From: Acidobacteriota bacterium
GTDB taxonomy: Bacteria > Acidobacteriota > Terriglobia > Bryobacterales > Bryobacteraceae
DNA length: 64,000 nt
Assembly: GCA_016185425.1 (NCBI GenBank)
Contig: JACPNQ010000014.1
Span: forward strand, 119,205 to 183,204
Direction of reading: 5' to 3'
This document shows positions 52,470 through 61,407 of this stretch, piece by piece (positions within the stretch are counted from its first letter, which is position 1; every line of letters starts with the position of its first letter). Below the pieces are notes generated by a model that worked only from the letters and a program-made list of their open reading frames with translations, was not told the DNA's origin and made no database searches. Position numbers and translations under genes: made by a program.

Positions 52470-54133
52470 CTATTCAACCACTACCGTAATCAGGTTGGAA
52501 AGTAGGAAGCCGCCAGTGACGCGGAGGACAAGTCGAACCTGCGCTTTTCCGGTTTTTGCATTTTGAGGAATGCGCGTCTTCACTTCGATTCGAATAGGCC
52601 ATCGGCGATGCGTCTCATGGAGAGGATCTCCATGCCTTGTCCGGTGTTTGGGCCAGGGGCGTGGCGGGGTTGAAAGGAGTGTTCGCCGTGCCATCCTCGT
52701 TCGCAGAGGCGTCCGCGAGCGCGGGCCAGCGTTCCACGACATCCACTGGAACAGGGATAGATGAGAAGAAGGGGAGGCCGATGGTGAGTGGATGGGTACC
52801 TTGCGGCATGTCCGGCGGGATGTATACGTTGATCTGGCCGAAACCCCGGTAGAGAATCGGCAGTTCACGATGGCCGAGGAAGACGGAGAGGTTTTCGAGA
52901 TTGATGTTGCCGGCGGGATAGACGGAGATGAAGGAATCGGCGGCGGCGAGCGGACGGAAGCGGAGATCTGTTGTGCCCTATGCACCGGCGACGCGGGGAC
53001 CAGCGCCGCCGGAGGCAAAATGTTGCAGATTCAACACGGGGAGAACGTCGACGCCCGGGCGCAAAGAGTGTGTATGACTCATCGACGACGCAATCAGGTG
53101 TGAACCGAACGCCAATTCGTACATGCGTTTGCTGGAGCGAGACGCGCGCGAGGCAGCGGCGTTGTGTCCCGTCGATAGAGATTACGAATTCGTCGGCCGC
53201 ACTGGTGGCGGCAGCGACCGCGGACTGTCGTCCGTCTTCTCCGTAGTAGGTAGAGTACAGCAGTGAACCGGCGCGGGAAATCACGGTGACAAAGGCATCC
53301 GCATTGGTGAGCGGGAGGCCGTTGGGGTTGGTGACCTTGAGAGCGGGCTGCCAGGCTCCCGTGGTGGCGGGGAAATCGAGCGACTCGGTGGAGCCGCCGA
53401 TTACGACGGCGGAGGCCGTGACAGAGAGTGTGGTTGCGCGGTCGAATCGCCGGCCGCCCAGTTAGGTGGAGTATTCGAGGCGCCGGCCGTCGGCGTCGAT
53501 TCGGGTGAGGAAGGCGTCGCCGCATTCAAACGGCCCGAGGGTCTCGCCGCCGCCGAAGGTAGTTTGCAGGGCGCCGGTTGTTGTGGGAAAGTCCGTTGAA
53601 GCTGTCTCGCCCGCGATCCAAATGGAGCCGGATGGATTGAGGGCGATCGCGGCGGCGCTATCCGCGCGGCGGCCGCCGAGGAGCGTTGCTCAGATCGGCG
53701 TTCCGTCCGAATTTCGTTTCATCAGGTAGGCGTCTGCCGGTGAAGCCATTCACGGCGCGGCCGGCGATATAGATGTTTTCCTGATTATCCACGGCGATGG
53801 CGGCCGGAACGCCTGTGAGAGGCTGGGTGGCCCGAATGTTTCCGTCACGGTCGAGGATGAAGAGGTTGCTGGAAACGGAGTCCGGCTTAGTAATCACGGC
53901 GCGTCCACCCCCCGGAGACCGCGATAGCGGTGATTTCTCCGGGACCTTCGATCCGAGTGGCGGCGAGTAATTTGCCCTCGGCGCCGATCCGGATCACTTC
54001 GTCTTTTCCGGCCATCCAGACGTCGCCCGCCGGACCTGTGGCCGCGCCCACGGGTATGCGTGGACTGTGGTGAGCAGGGGGAGTTGGGCGGAAAGCGCGC
54101 GGTCAGCAGGGATAGCAGAAGCGCTGACTTCAT
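52470..54133 (-). pseudogene. Decayed SBBP-type propeller surface protein
   Basis: A former exported protein starting MKSALLLSLLTA at 54133. Coding fragments run in different frames: PVGAATGPAGDVWMAGKDEV, ILDRDGNIRATQPLTGVPAA, SAAAIALNPSGSIWIAGETA, SLLYSTYYGEDGRQS (SBBP repeat), GFGQINVYIPPDMPQGTHPL (TIGR03437-like), with the original end ITVVVE. I see in-frame stops (TGA 53690-53692; TAA 53462-53464 within a STYLGG repeat) and several frameshifts, including one at the C6 run 53908-53913. Substitution stops plus indels show true decay rather than sequencing error. Its start overlaps the small upstream gene by four bases. Confidence 0.85.
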
Positions 54134-54414
54134 GCGATCTGCATGATCTCGCGGTGGCCGGTCAGCCAGTGGTCGGTGTAGCCCTTCATCTTTTCGCGAA
54201 GGACTTCGTCGGACATGTACTGCTTCATGCGGGTTTCGAATTCGCCGATGTTTTCTGCTTCGTATTCGAGGACGACGCGGTTGAAGTCGCCGGTGAGATC
54301 GGTGAGGACGCGGGCTTTCGGCATGTTTGCGGCGGTCATCGCCTCCTTGAGTTGGGCGGCGAGTTTGCTGGCCTGGCCTGGCTTTGCGGTGAAGCAGTTG
54401 CGAACGACGATCAT
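54130..54414 (-). CDS. Small dimeric alpha/beta-barrel-like protein, unknown function
   Basis: 94 residues with a strong ribosome site (AAGGAG, five bases before the ATG). The pattern MIVVRNCFTAKPGQASKLAA, then LTDLTGDFNRVVLEYEAENI and a C-terminal helix fits the ferredoxin-like dimeric barrel of ABM/NIPSNAP-type proteins. No active-site residue can be named. The stop overlaps the start of the decayed propeller gene (ATGA), with which it was once co-transcribed. Confidence 0.7.
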   Translation of the reverse strand: MIVVRNCFTAKPGQASKLAAQLKEAMTAANMPKARVLTDLTGDFNRVVLEYEAENIGEFETRMKQYMSDEVLREKMKGYTDHWLTGHREIMQIA

Positions 54415-54510
54415 GGAATCTCCTTGCGACGATTGATATCACGGCGCAGCGACGGGCTCAAGGGATGCCGTCACGGGGCGAACGGCCTGGGCGTCGGCGG
54501 CCGGTTGCTG

Positions 54511-54552
54511 TTGCATCTCCTGCCAAGCTGTCTTAGTATATAGACAACTTGG
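54511..54552 (+). promoter_or_regulatory. Promoter and palindromic operator of the second padR gene
   Basis: CCAAGCTGTCT (54523-54533) and AGACAACTTGG (54542-54552) form an 11-base inverted repeat with one mismatch around TAGTATAT. It ends two bases before the ATG. A candidate -10 TAGTAT (54534-54539) lies in the spacer, with TTGCAT (54511-54516) 17 bases upstream. The TGTCT-N8-AGACA core resembles PadR operators. It differs in sequence from the operator at 38709-38743, so the two PadR proteins should have different specificity. Confidence 0.55.
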
Positions 54553-54553
54553 T

Positions 54554-54880
54554 ATGAAGACGGACACGCTGAACGGATCGCTGGATTTGCTGGTATTGAA
54601 GATTCTCTCGCGGCGGGGGGCGCTGCACGGTTACGCAATCATGCTGGCGATTGAAGAGGTTTCGGGGGAAATGTTGCGGGTGGAGGAGGGATCGCTGTAC
54701 CCGGCGTTACACCGCTTGGAGCAGGAGGGGTTGTTAAAGGCGAAATGGATTGTGAAAGAGAACGGACGAAGGGCGCGGAGTTATGAATTGACGGCGCTGG
54801 GGCGGAAGCATTTCGCGGCGGAAGAGGCGCGTTGGTCGACGGTAACCGATGCAGTGCGGCGTGTGTTGAAGTTGGCGTAG
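54554..54880 (+). CDS. PadR-family transcriptional regulator (ADOP-associated)
   Basis: A 108-residue winged-helix repressor: LDLLVLKILSRRGALHGYAI, VEEGSLYPALHRLEQEGLLK, and the wing YELTALGRKHFAAEE. It is a paralogue of the regulator at 38731-39084 and is again followed by an ADOP gene (10-base gap with a GGAGG ribosome site). Almost no leader lies between the palindrome and the ATG. It likely represses itself and the permease. Confidence 0.9.
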   Translation: MKTDTLNGSLDLLVLKILSRRGALHGYAIMLAIEEVSGEMLRVEEGSLYPALHRLEQEGLLKAKWIVKENGRRARSYELTALGRKHFAAEEARWSTVTDAVRRVLKLA

Positions 54881-54890
54881 GGAGGCGGCG

Positions 54891-57551
54891 ATGCGTTGGT
54901 TTGGACGGTTTTTGAATCTATTCCGGAAGCAGCGGATCGACGAGGATTGGGCGGAGGAGATGGCCTCGCATCTGGCGGAGGCGGAAGAACGGGGGCGTTC
55001 GGTGGACGAGGCGCGGCAAGCATTCGGCAACGCTTTGCAACATCGGGAGCGGAGCAGGGACATCCGGTTGCTGGGATGGTTGGACGCTCTCGCCTCCGAT
55101 GCGGTGTTCGGCTGGCGGCAATTGCGGAAGCGGCCGGCCGTGAGCGTGGCGGCGATTCTGTCACTCGCGCTGGCGATCGGCGCGACCACCGCGGCGTTCC
55201 AATTGATTCACGCGGTGCTGCTGCGGACGATGCCCGTGGCCGACCCGCAGAGTCTGTACTATGTGGCGTCGACATACATTGACCGGGAAGGGAAGGCGGA
55301 TTATCGCGACGAGTTCGACTATCCGACTTTCGTCAGTTACCGGGAGGCCGCCGCAGACCGCGCGGAACTGCTGGTAGCCGGGATGACGGCGCGCCAGGAG
55401 GCGGTGTTAACGCCTGGCGCGGAGCCGGAACGAGTGTACCGGCAGTTCGTATCGGGGAATCTGTTCGGTGTGTTCGGATTGCAGCCCGCGCTAGGGAGGC
55501 TGATTGGGCCGAACGACGATCTGAAGCCGGGCGGGCATCCGGTGGCGGTTGTGAGCCATGAATTCTGGATGCGGCGGTTCGGCGGCGACGCGGAGGTTGT
55601 GGGCCGGACCTTTCGAATGGCCGGGACGATGTGGGAGGTAATTGGGGTTGGACCGAAGGGATTCGTCGGCTCCGAACCCGGCGCGATGACGGATGTGTTT
55701 GTACCGGCAGTAATGAATGTAGAAGCTCTGAACAGTCCGGGCTGGAGCTGGTTCCGGCTTTGGGTCCGTCCGAAGCCCGGAGTGAGCGCGGAGCAGGCGC
55801 GCTTGATCATGCAGGCGGTGTTCCGCCGGAGGCACGAGGAAGGGCTGAAGAACTTCGCCGCGGACACGCCCAAGGCGGTTGTGGACCGGTATATGGCGGA
55901 GGAGTTGGTGATGCTGCCGGCGCAGTCGGGCGTTTCCGATGTGCAGAGGCAGTACCGGCGACCGCTGTGGATTCTATCGATGCTGGTTGGTTTAGTGCTG
56001 CTGATTGCGTGCACGAACACCGGGAATCTGCTGACGGCGCAAGCGGCCGCGCGGACGCGGGAGATGGCGCTGCGGGTGTCGATCGGAGCGGGGCGATGGC
56101 GGCTGGTGCAGTTGGTGATGGTGGAGAGTTTGTTGCTAGCCGGGTTGGCGACGGCACTGGGAACGTTGTTTGCGGCGTGGTCGGCGCCGGTGGTGGTGGC
56201 GATGCTACAGGTCCCGCAGAACCCGGTGCGGCTGCCATTGGGAGCCGATTGGGAAGACTGGGGATTCAGCGTTGCACTCACATTTTTTGTAGCGATTCTG
56301 TTCGGCCTGGCGCCGGCGTTACGGGCATCGGGCGTGAAGCCGATGAGCGCATTGCGGGGAGGCGCCGAATCCCATTCGCGGCGGCGGACCATGCATGTCC
56401 TGCTGGCGATGCAGATGGCGTTTTGCGTGCTGGTGCAGTTCATAGCGGGACTATTCGTTTCTACGTTTGACCGGTTGTCGAACCGCCCGCTAGGGTTCAC
56501 GGTGGAGCGTCTGCTGGTGGCGGATGTGCAAGCGCGGAAGGCGGAACCGAGGCAAAGCTGGGAGCAGGTGGTGGACCATTTGCGGGGGACCCCCGGCGTG
56601 CAGGGTGTGGCGATGGCGAGTTGGCCGCCGTTGAGCGGGAACCGCTGGACGTTGACTGTTCGCGTGCCGGGCATCGCGCCCGAAGCGCGGGCGCCGTACG
56701 CGCTGGGGGTTACGCCCTCCTACTTCGACACGATGCGCATTGAGATGCTGGGCGGCCGCGACTTCCATGCCACCGATGTCCCGCCGCGGCTGGATGAGGC
56801 AAAGCGGCCGCTTCCCGGAAAGGTAATCGTAAACGACGCTTTCGCGCAGATCTACTTTCATGGCGAAAACCCGGTGGGCCGAGTGATTGCGGTGCGGCTC
56901 AGCAAAGACCAGGCGTCCGATGCGGAGATTGTGGGCTATGTGCGTAACGCCACATATAGCGACATTCGCGAACCGATGCGGCCTATGGTCTATCTGCCGA
57001 TGGAGGATCGGGGACACGTATCGTTCTTCGTCCGTATGGCGGGCGAGCCGGCGGGAGCGATGCAGCTATTGCGGCGTACCGTTGGGGATGTACGCTCGGA
57101 TTTAAGGGTGGTGCAAGTGCAGGAGCAATCGGCGTTTGTTCGCTGGCAAGTATTGCGCGAGCGCTTGCTGGCGACGCTGTCGCTGTTCTTCGCCATCGTC
57201 GCGCTGGCGTTAGCAGGGATTGGGTTGTATGGCGTGCTGAACTATGCGGTGACGAGGCAGACGAAGGAGATCGGTATTCGCACGGCTCTGGGAGCGCGGC
57301 CGCTCGTTGTGATGCGGGAAGTCGCTAGCGGACCGCTCGCGATGGTGGCGTTGGGGCTGGCGATTGGACTCGGTGGCGGCGTTGCTTGTGGCCGCATGGT
57401 GGAGAGCATGTTGTACGAGGTGAAGGCGACGGATCCGTCGGCGGTGCTAGGTCCGGTGGTGGTGCTCGTGCTCGTGGCTGTGGCGGCAGCGCTGCCGCCG
57501 GCGCTGCGTGCGGCGCGCATCGATCCCGTGGACAGTTTGCGGGCAGAGTGA
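54891..57551 (+). CDS. ADOP: duplicated FtsX/MacB-like ABC permease without ATPase
   Basis: 886 residues. The N-terminal ADOP segment (IDEDWAEEMASHLAEAEERG) is followed by two MacB_PCD/FtsX units: TREMALRVSIGAGRWRLVQL and KEIGIRTALGARPLVVMREV mark the paired cores. The end ALRAARIDPVDSLRAE is the family terminus. It has the same architecture as 39081-41705 but clearly diverged sequence and G-rich rather than C-rich silent sites. No ATPase is adjacent. It converges with the cytochrome gene one base after its stop. Confidence 0.9.
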   Translation: MRWFGRFLNLFRKQRIDEDWAEEMASHLAEAEERGRSVDEARQAFGNALQHRERSRDIRLLGWLDALASDAVFGWRQLRKRPAVSVAAILSLALAIGATTAAFQLIHAVLLRTMPVADPQSLYYVASTYIDREGKADYRDEFDYPTFVSYREAAADRAELLVAGMTARQEAVLTPGAEPERVYRQFVSGNLFGVFGLQPALGRLIGPNDDLKPGGHPVAVVSHEFWMRRFGGDAEVVGRTFRMAGTMWEVIGVGPKGFVGSEPGAMTDVFVPAVMNVEALNSPGWSWFRLWVRPKPGVSAEQARLIMQAVFRRRHEEGLKNFAADTPKAVVDRYMAEELVMLPAQSGVSDVQRQYRRPLWILSMLVGLVLLIACTNTGNLLTAQAAARTREMALRVSIGAGRWRLVQLVMVESLLLAGLATALGTLFAAWSAPVVVAMLQVPQNPVRLPLGADWEDWGFSVALTFFVAILFGLAPALRASGVKPMSALRGGAESHSRRRTMHVLLAMQMAFCVLVQFIAGLFVSTFDRLSNRPLGFTVERLLVADVQARKAEPRQSWEQVVDHLRGTPGVQGVAMASWPPLSGNRWTLTVRVPGIAPEARAPYALGVTPSYFDTMRIEMLGGRDFHATDVPPRLDEAKRPLPGKVIVNDAFAQIYFHGENPVGRVIAVRLSKDQASDAEIVGYVRNATYSDIREPMRPMVYLPMEDRGHVSFFVRMAGEPAGAMQLLRRTVGDVRSDLRVVQVQEQSAFVRWQVLRERLLATLSLFFAIVALALAGIGLYGVLNYAVTRQTKEIGIRTALGARPLVVMREVASGPLAMVALGLAIGLGGGVACGRMVESMLYEVKATDPSAVLGPVVVLVLVAVAAALPPALRAARIDPVDSLRAE

Positions 57552-57552
57552 T

Positions 57553-58188
57553 CTAGCGATCGAGGAGTTCGGCCGTCAGGCCAATGTCCGAGGGCGGGGC
57601 CAGAGCGTAGTCGAGCGTTACGACGATTGCGATGACGGCGGGCCAGCCTGGGCCGGGCCGGATATCCCAATGGATGGTTGTGCCGGGCTCGGCGGCATCG
57701 TTCTGCTCCTTCGGAGACTTGATGGAGGCTTCCTCGGTCCAAAGTGTCCTGTTGGTGGCTGGGTCGGACGCCGTCACGACGAGGTAGGCCTGGACGGGTA
57801 CGCGACAGGAGATCCTGGTGGTTTTGCCGGGAACGACTCTCAGACCATCCAGACGATACAGGTGCTGCGCGGATTTGCCGTCTTCCTTGGCGCCCTGGTC
57901 GATCCATAGCCGGATGGCGGCGATCTGTGCCTTGTTCAGCGGTGCGCCGCCCGCCGGCATGCGATGAGCCTCGCCGCGGCGGCCTTCGATGAAGTGAATG
58001 AGGAGACTGTTCTCCGCATCGCCCGCGACGATCACTTTGCCTTTGTTTCCTCCGGCCATCGCCTGCGAGTAGCCGCGGAGGTTCAGACCGCCGGCTTCGC
58101 CGTGGCAGCCGTTGCAATGGAAGGCGAAGATTCGCGCGACGTCGCGATAGTAACCGATTGGCGTTTCCGGAGGCGGATCGAATGGCAT
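57553..58188 (-). CDS. Cytochrome c-like protein (planctomycete-type) without a signal peptide
   Basis: 211 residues. The heme site is CNGCH (Cys25, Cys28, His29). AGGLNLRGYSQAMAGGNKGK, SLLIHFIEGRR, MPAGGAPLNKAQIAAIRLWI form a cytochrome fold of the PSCyt1 kind, with the Met of HRMPAGG as probable second ligand. The rest is a beta-rich domain. Heme attachment needs export, yet residues 1-24 hold no signal peptide. The gene is in the same frame as the upstream receptor, separated only by TGA and one codon. ATG 58188 has no good ribosome site. Confidence 0.75.
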   Translation of the reverse strand: MPFDPPPETPIGYYRDVARIFAFHCNGCHGEAGGLNLRGYSQAMAGGNKGKVIVAGDAENSLLIHFIEGRRGEAHRMPAGGAPLNKAQIAAIRLWIDQGAKEDGKSAQHLYRLDGLRVVPGKTTRISCRVPVQAYLVVTASDPATNRTLWTEEASIKSPKEQNDAAEPGTTIHWDIRPGPGWPAVIAIVVTLDYALAPPSDIGLTAELLDR

Positions 58189-58191
58189 CGC

Positions 58192-61100
58192 TCAGAAATA
58201 CAGTTTCAGGGCGAGTTGGATCTGTCTCGATGTGCGCTGATAGACCGTTGGAATTCCGGCGCTGGTGATTTTCGCCGCGCCTGCGAAGCCGATGCTGTTG
58301 CTGGGGTTGTTGAACTGCGGCGTATTGGTGATGTTGAATGCTTCGGCCCTTAGCTCGGCCCGCCGCTTCTCACTGAAGGGAAAACTCTTGAAGAGAGACA
58401 TATCGAGCTGCTTAGTACCGGGGCCGTAGAGGATGTTGCGGCCGGAATTCCCGAAGGTGAAGTTGCCAGGGGGGGCGAAGGCGGTAACGTCGTACCAGCG
58501 GTCGATGGACCGTTCGCCGGATGGCAGGACGCCGGAGCCGATGCGATTTGGAAATTGGGAGCCGGTCCCGGTGTTGAGCGTGCTGGTCTGCATCACGGGC
58601 GTGAAAGGAAGCCCGGACTGAAGCGTGAGGATGTTGTTGATTTGCCAACCGCCAAGCACCCAGTCGGCCGCAGTGGGTACGCTGTTCATGAAGCGCTTGC
58701 CCTTGCCGAAGGGAAGTTCGTAGTTGCCGCTCAAGGCCAGTTTGTGGCGGACATCGAATGTAGAGCTGCCTCGCTGCGCGCGGATGTTGCGGCTGTTCTG
58801 AATGGGGCTGTTGCTTGACTCGCCGCTGGTGTTGTCGATGGAATGCGCCCAGGTCCAGGCGCCGGTGAAGCGTACGGCGCCCATGCGGCGGTCAAAGGTG
58901 GTCTGGAGCGAGTTGTAGGTGCTGTTTCCCCAGGGCGCGACACCGATGGCATCGCTCAGGTTCGGATAGGGGCGGCGCGGGCCAACGGCGCCGGAGCCGG
59001 GGACGGCCTGATTAATGTTCAGGCCCACGAGATCGACATAGGTCCCTTTGCCGCCGACGTAGGCCAGCGTGAGGACAAGCTTGCCCGGGAGCTCACGCTG
59101 CACGTTGAGGTTCCACTCATACATCGTCGAGGTCTTGCTGTCCTGCGGCCAGTAGTAGAAGGCGGTTCCGGCGACAGGCCAAAGTTGGGGGCGAGCGGCG
59201 GGAAAGCCATCCGAGATGGATTTAGCGGCGGTGAAGTTGTTGGCGTCGTTGGCTGTAACGAGCGTGCCCGAGAAGGGGGCATTCTTCGCCAGCGAGTTAC
59301 CGGAGGTGACGCTCTTGAAGCTATAGAAGACGCCGCCTCCCGCGCGGATTACGGTCTTGGGCGTTGCGGTGTAGGCGAAGCCGAAGCGAGGGCCGAGCTG
59401 CCATGGACGGGCCTGCAGGACGCTGCGGCCGGTGAACGGCGCGGTGCCGACGGGAACGAGGGTGCCGCCGTTGTCAGGCACGAAGCCGCTGAGACGGTCG
59501 TGCCGTTCCTTCCAGGGCGTAATGCTGTCGTTGCGGAGGCCCATATTGATCGTGAGTTTTGAATTGACGCGCCAATTGTCCTGGACGAACCAACTCAGAT
59601 AGAAGCGATGCAGGTTGAAATAGTTCGTGACATCCAGACGGGAACTGATGGGATTGCCGAAGAGAAAATCGGCCAGGCCGAAGTTGGAGTAGATGCCGGA
59701 GAAGGTGTACTGGCCGGTGGGAGCGCCCGGGGAGTAGAAGGCGAAGCGGCGCGACATCCAGTCGAAGCCGAACTTCAATTCGTGGCGGTCATGAACCCAA
59801 CTGAAAGCCTGGTCGAGCTCCCAGTTGTTATTCACTTTGAGGAGACTTCCCGATCCATCGCCGAGACCGGTCATTCCGGTGATGTTGGTGGTGGTGAGAC
59901 CGGGAGCGGCGCCACCGCCATTGGCGTTGGGGATGCCTAGCTGTTCGGCGATATTGCCGTACTTGGTGCCGGAATCGTAGATGCCCTGGAACATGCGGGC
60001 GTAACCGGCGCGAATCTCGTAGTAGGCTCTGGCGCCGATGGTGCGGCCGTAGCCGAGGACCACCTGTTTGCTGGGAACGATGACCTGGCCGGGGCGGCCC
60101 GGACCGGCGCCGATGGCGGGTTCGGGAAGATTGCCCGGATTGTAGGCGTCGGAATCTTCCCACGAGAACCGGCCAAAGATGGAGGACTTGGCCGTGCGGT
60201 AGTCGATGCGGGTGTTGGTCTGATCGACGGCGACGGTCTGGACCGGATTGTAGAGGTAGTTGTTGATCTGGCCGGAGAGGTTGGTTTCCGGGTAGAGCTT
60301 CACCATACGGGCGGAGGTGGGGTTCACGGCGCTAGCAGGCATCATATTGCCCGGCAGAGGCAGCCGCGGCGTCGAGCGAGGGTCATTGACGATGGTGCGG
60401 AGGGTTGAGAAATCGCCGGTGCGAAATGGCGTGATGGGGACGGAACTGAGGAATGTCTGCGCCTGGCGGACGCGTTTGCCTTCGTAGTCGACGAAGAAGA
60501 AGAGCCGGTCCTTGCCGTTGAAGAGCTTGGGAATCTGCACGGGACCGCTGAGGTTAAAGCCGAACTGGTTGAGCTTGAACGGGGGTATGGGATCCTTCGC
60601 GGAATCGAAGAAGTTCTTTGCGTCGAAGGCGGCGTTGCGGAGGAATTCGTAGGCAGTCGCGTGGTAGTTGTTGGCGCCGGATTTGTAGGTGACGTTGATG
60701 ATGCCCTGTCCACCACCGTATGCAGCGGGGGCGGAGCTGGTTTGCACACGGAACTCATAAATGGAGTCGACGGGCGGGAAGAAGATAAGTACGCCGGCGT
60801 CGGTATCGACACTGTTGATGCCGTCGATCAGGTACGTGACATCTTCGACGGGAGCACCGTTGATGACCGCGCCGTTGGTACCGCGCCCGCTCGTGTAACC
60901 GAGGACCCCGGATGCTCCGCCGACACCGGTCAGGACGCCGGGGGCGAGCTGTACGAGTTGCGTGAAGTTGCGGGTGTTCAAGGGAAGGTCGACGATTTCC
61001 TTGGCCTGCTTGACCTGGCCGATGTCGGAGGATTCGGTTTCGATAGCGGGAGGATTCGCCTCGACGACGACTTGTCCGGTGACGGTGCCGAGCTCGAGTG

Positions 61101-61395
61101 CGAAGTCGAGCTGGAGGCGCTGGCTGACGCCGACGGTGACCTCGGCGGTCCGTTCGCGGAAGCCCTGCTGGCGAATGTTGACGGTGTACGGGCCTGGAGG
61201 AAGAGGGAGGGAATTGTACTCACCGCCGATGGAGGTGGTGACTTCGCGGCTTACGTTGGTGGCGGTGCTGCGTATCTGCACGATTGCGTTAGGGATGGGA
61301 GCTTTCTGCGGGTCCGTGACGGTGCCGACGATGGAACCTTGTTCGAACTGCGCGAAGGCGTGTAACGAGAGAAACAGGAGCGCGAGTAGCTTCAT
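58192..61395 (-). CDS. TonB-dependent receptor, Oar-like, with carboxypeptidase-regulatory domain
   Basis: A 1067-residue outer-membrane receptor. It has a signal peptide (KLLALLFLSLHAFAQ) and an N-terminal CarboxypepD-regulatory-like domain (~17-105, GSIVGTVTDPQKAPIPNAIV). The plug includes VDLPLNTRNFTQLVQLAPGV and YGGGQGIINVTYKSGANNYH, and the barrel ends with ALKLYF, Phe last. AAGGA precedes the ATG. It lies 12 bases after the propeller gene and 3 before the cytochrome gene. The substrate is unknown; the partners suggest redox-linked processing of an imported compound. Confidence 0.88.
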   Translation of the reverse strand: MKLLALLFLSLHAFAQFEQGSIVGTVTDPQKAPIPNAIVQIRSTATNVSREVTTSIGGEYNSLPLPPGPYTVNIRQQGFRERTAEVTVGVSQRLQLDFALELGTVTGQVVVEANPPAIETESSDIGQVKQAKEIVDLPLNTRNFTQLVQLAPGVLTGVGGASGVLGYTSGRGTNGAVINGAPVEDVTYLIDGINSVDTDAGVLIFFPPVDSIYEFRVQTSSAPAAYGGGQGIINVTYKSGANNYHATAYEFLRNAAFDAKNFFDSAKDPIPPFKLNQFGFNLSGPVQIPKLFNGKDRLFFFVDYEGKRVRQAQTFLSSVPITPFRTGDFSTLRTIVNDPRSTPRLPLPGNMMPASAVNPTSARMVKLYPETNLSGQINNYLYNPVQTVAVDQTNTRIDYRTAKSSIFGRFSWEDSDAYNPGNLPEPAIGAGPGRPGQVIVPSKQVVLGYGRTIGARAYYEIRAGYARMFQGIYDSGTKYGNIAEQLGIPNANGGGAAPGLTTTNITGMTGLGDGSGSLLKVNNNWELDQAFSWVHDRHELKFGFDWMSRRFAFYSPGAPTGQYTFSGIYSNFGLADFLFGNPISSRLDVTNYFNLHRFYLSWFVQDNWRVNSKLTINMGLRNDSITPWKERHDRLSGFVPDNGGTLVPVGTAPFTGRSVLQARPWQLGPRFGFAYTATPKTVIRAGGGVFYSFKSVTSGNSLAKNAPFSGTLVTANDANNFTAAKSISDGFPAARPQLWPVAGTAFYYWPQDSKTSTMYEWNLNVQRELPGKLVLTLAYVGGKGTYVDLVGLNINQAVPGSGAVGPRRPYPNLSDAIGVAPWGNSTYNSLQTTFDRRMGAVRFTGAWTWAHSIDNTSGESSNSPIQNSRNIRAQRGSSTFDVRHKLALSGNYELPFGKGKRFMNSVPTAADWVLGGWQINNILTLQSGLPFTPVMQTSTLNTGTGSQFPNRIGSGVLPSGERSIDRWYDVTAFAPPGNFTFGNSGRNILYGPGTKQLDMSLFKSFPFSEKRRAELRAEAFNITNTPQFNNPSNSIGFAGAAKITSAGIPTVYQRTSRQIQLALKLYF

Positions 61396-61407
61396 GGCAC
61401 GTTTTCC

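Noticed and set aside
55337..56674. 445-residue antisense frame in the second ADOP gene
   Set aside because: Ser/Thr/Asn/Pro-rich shadow of an intact permease frame; no start signal or domain.
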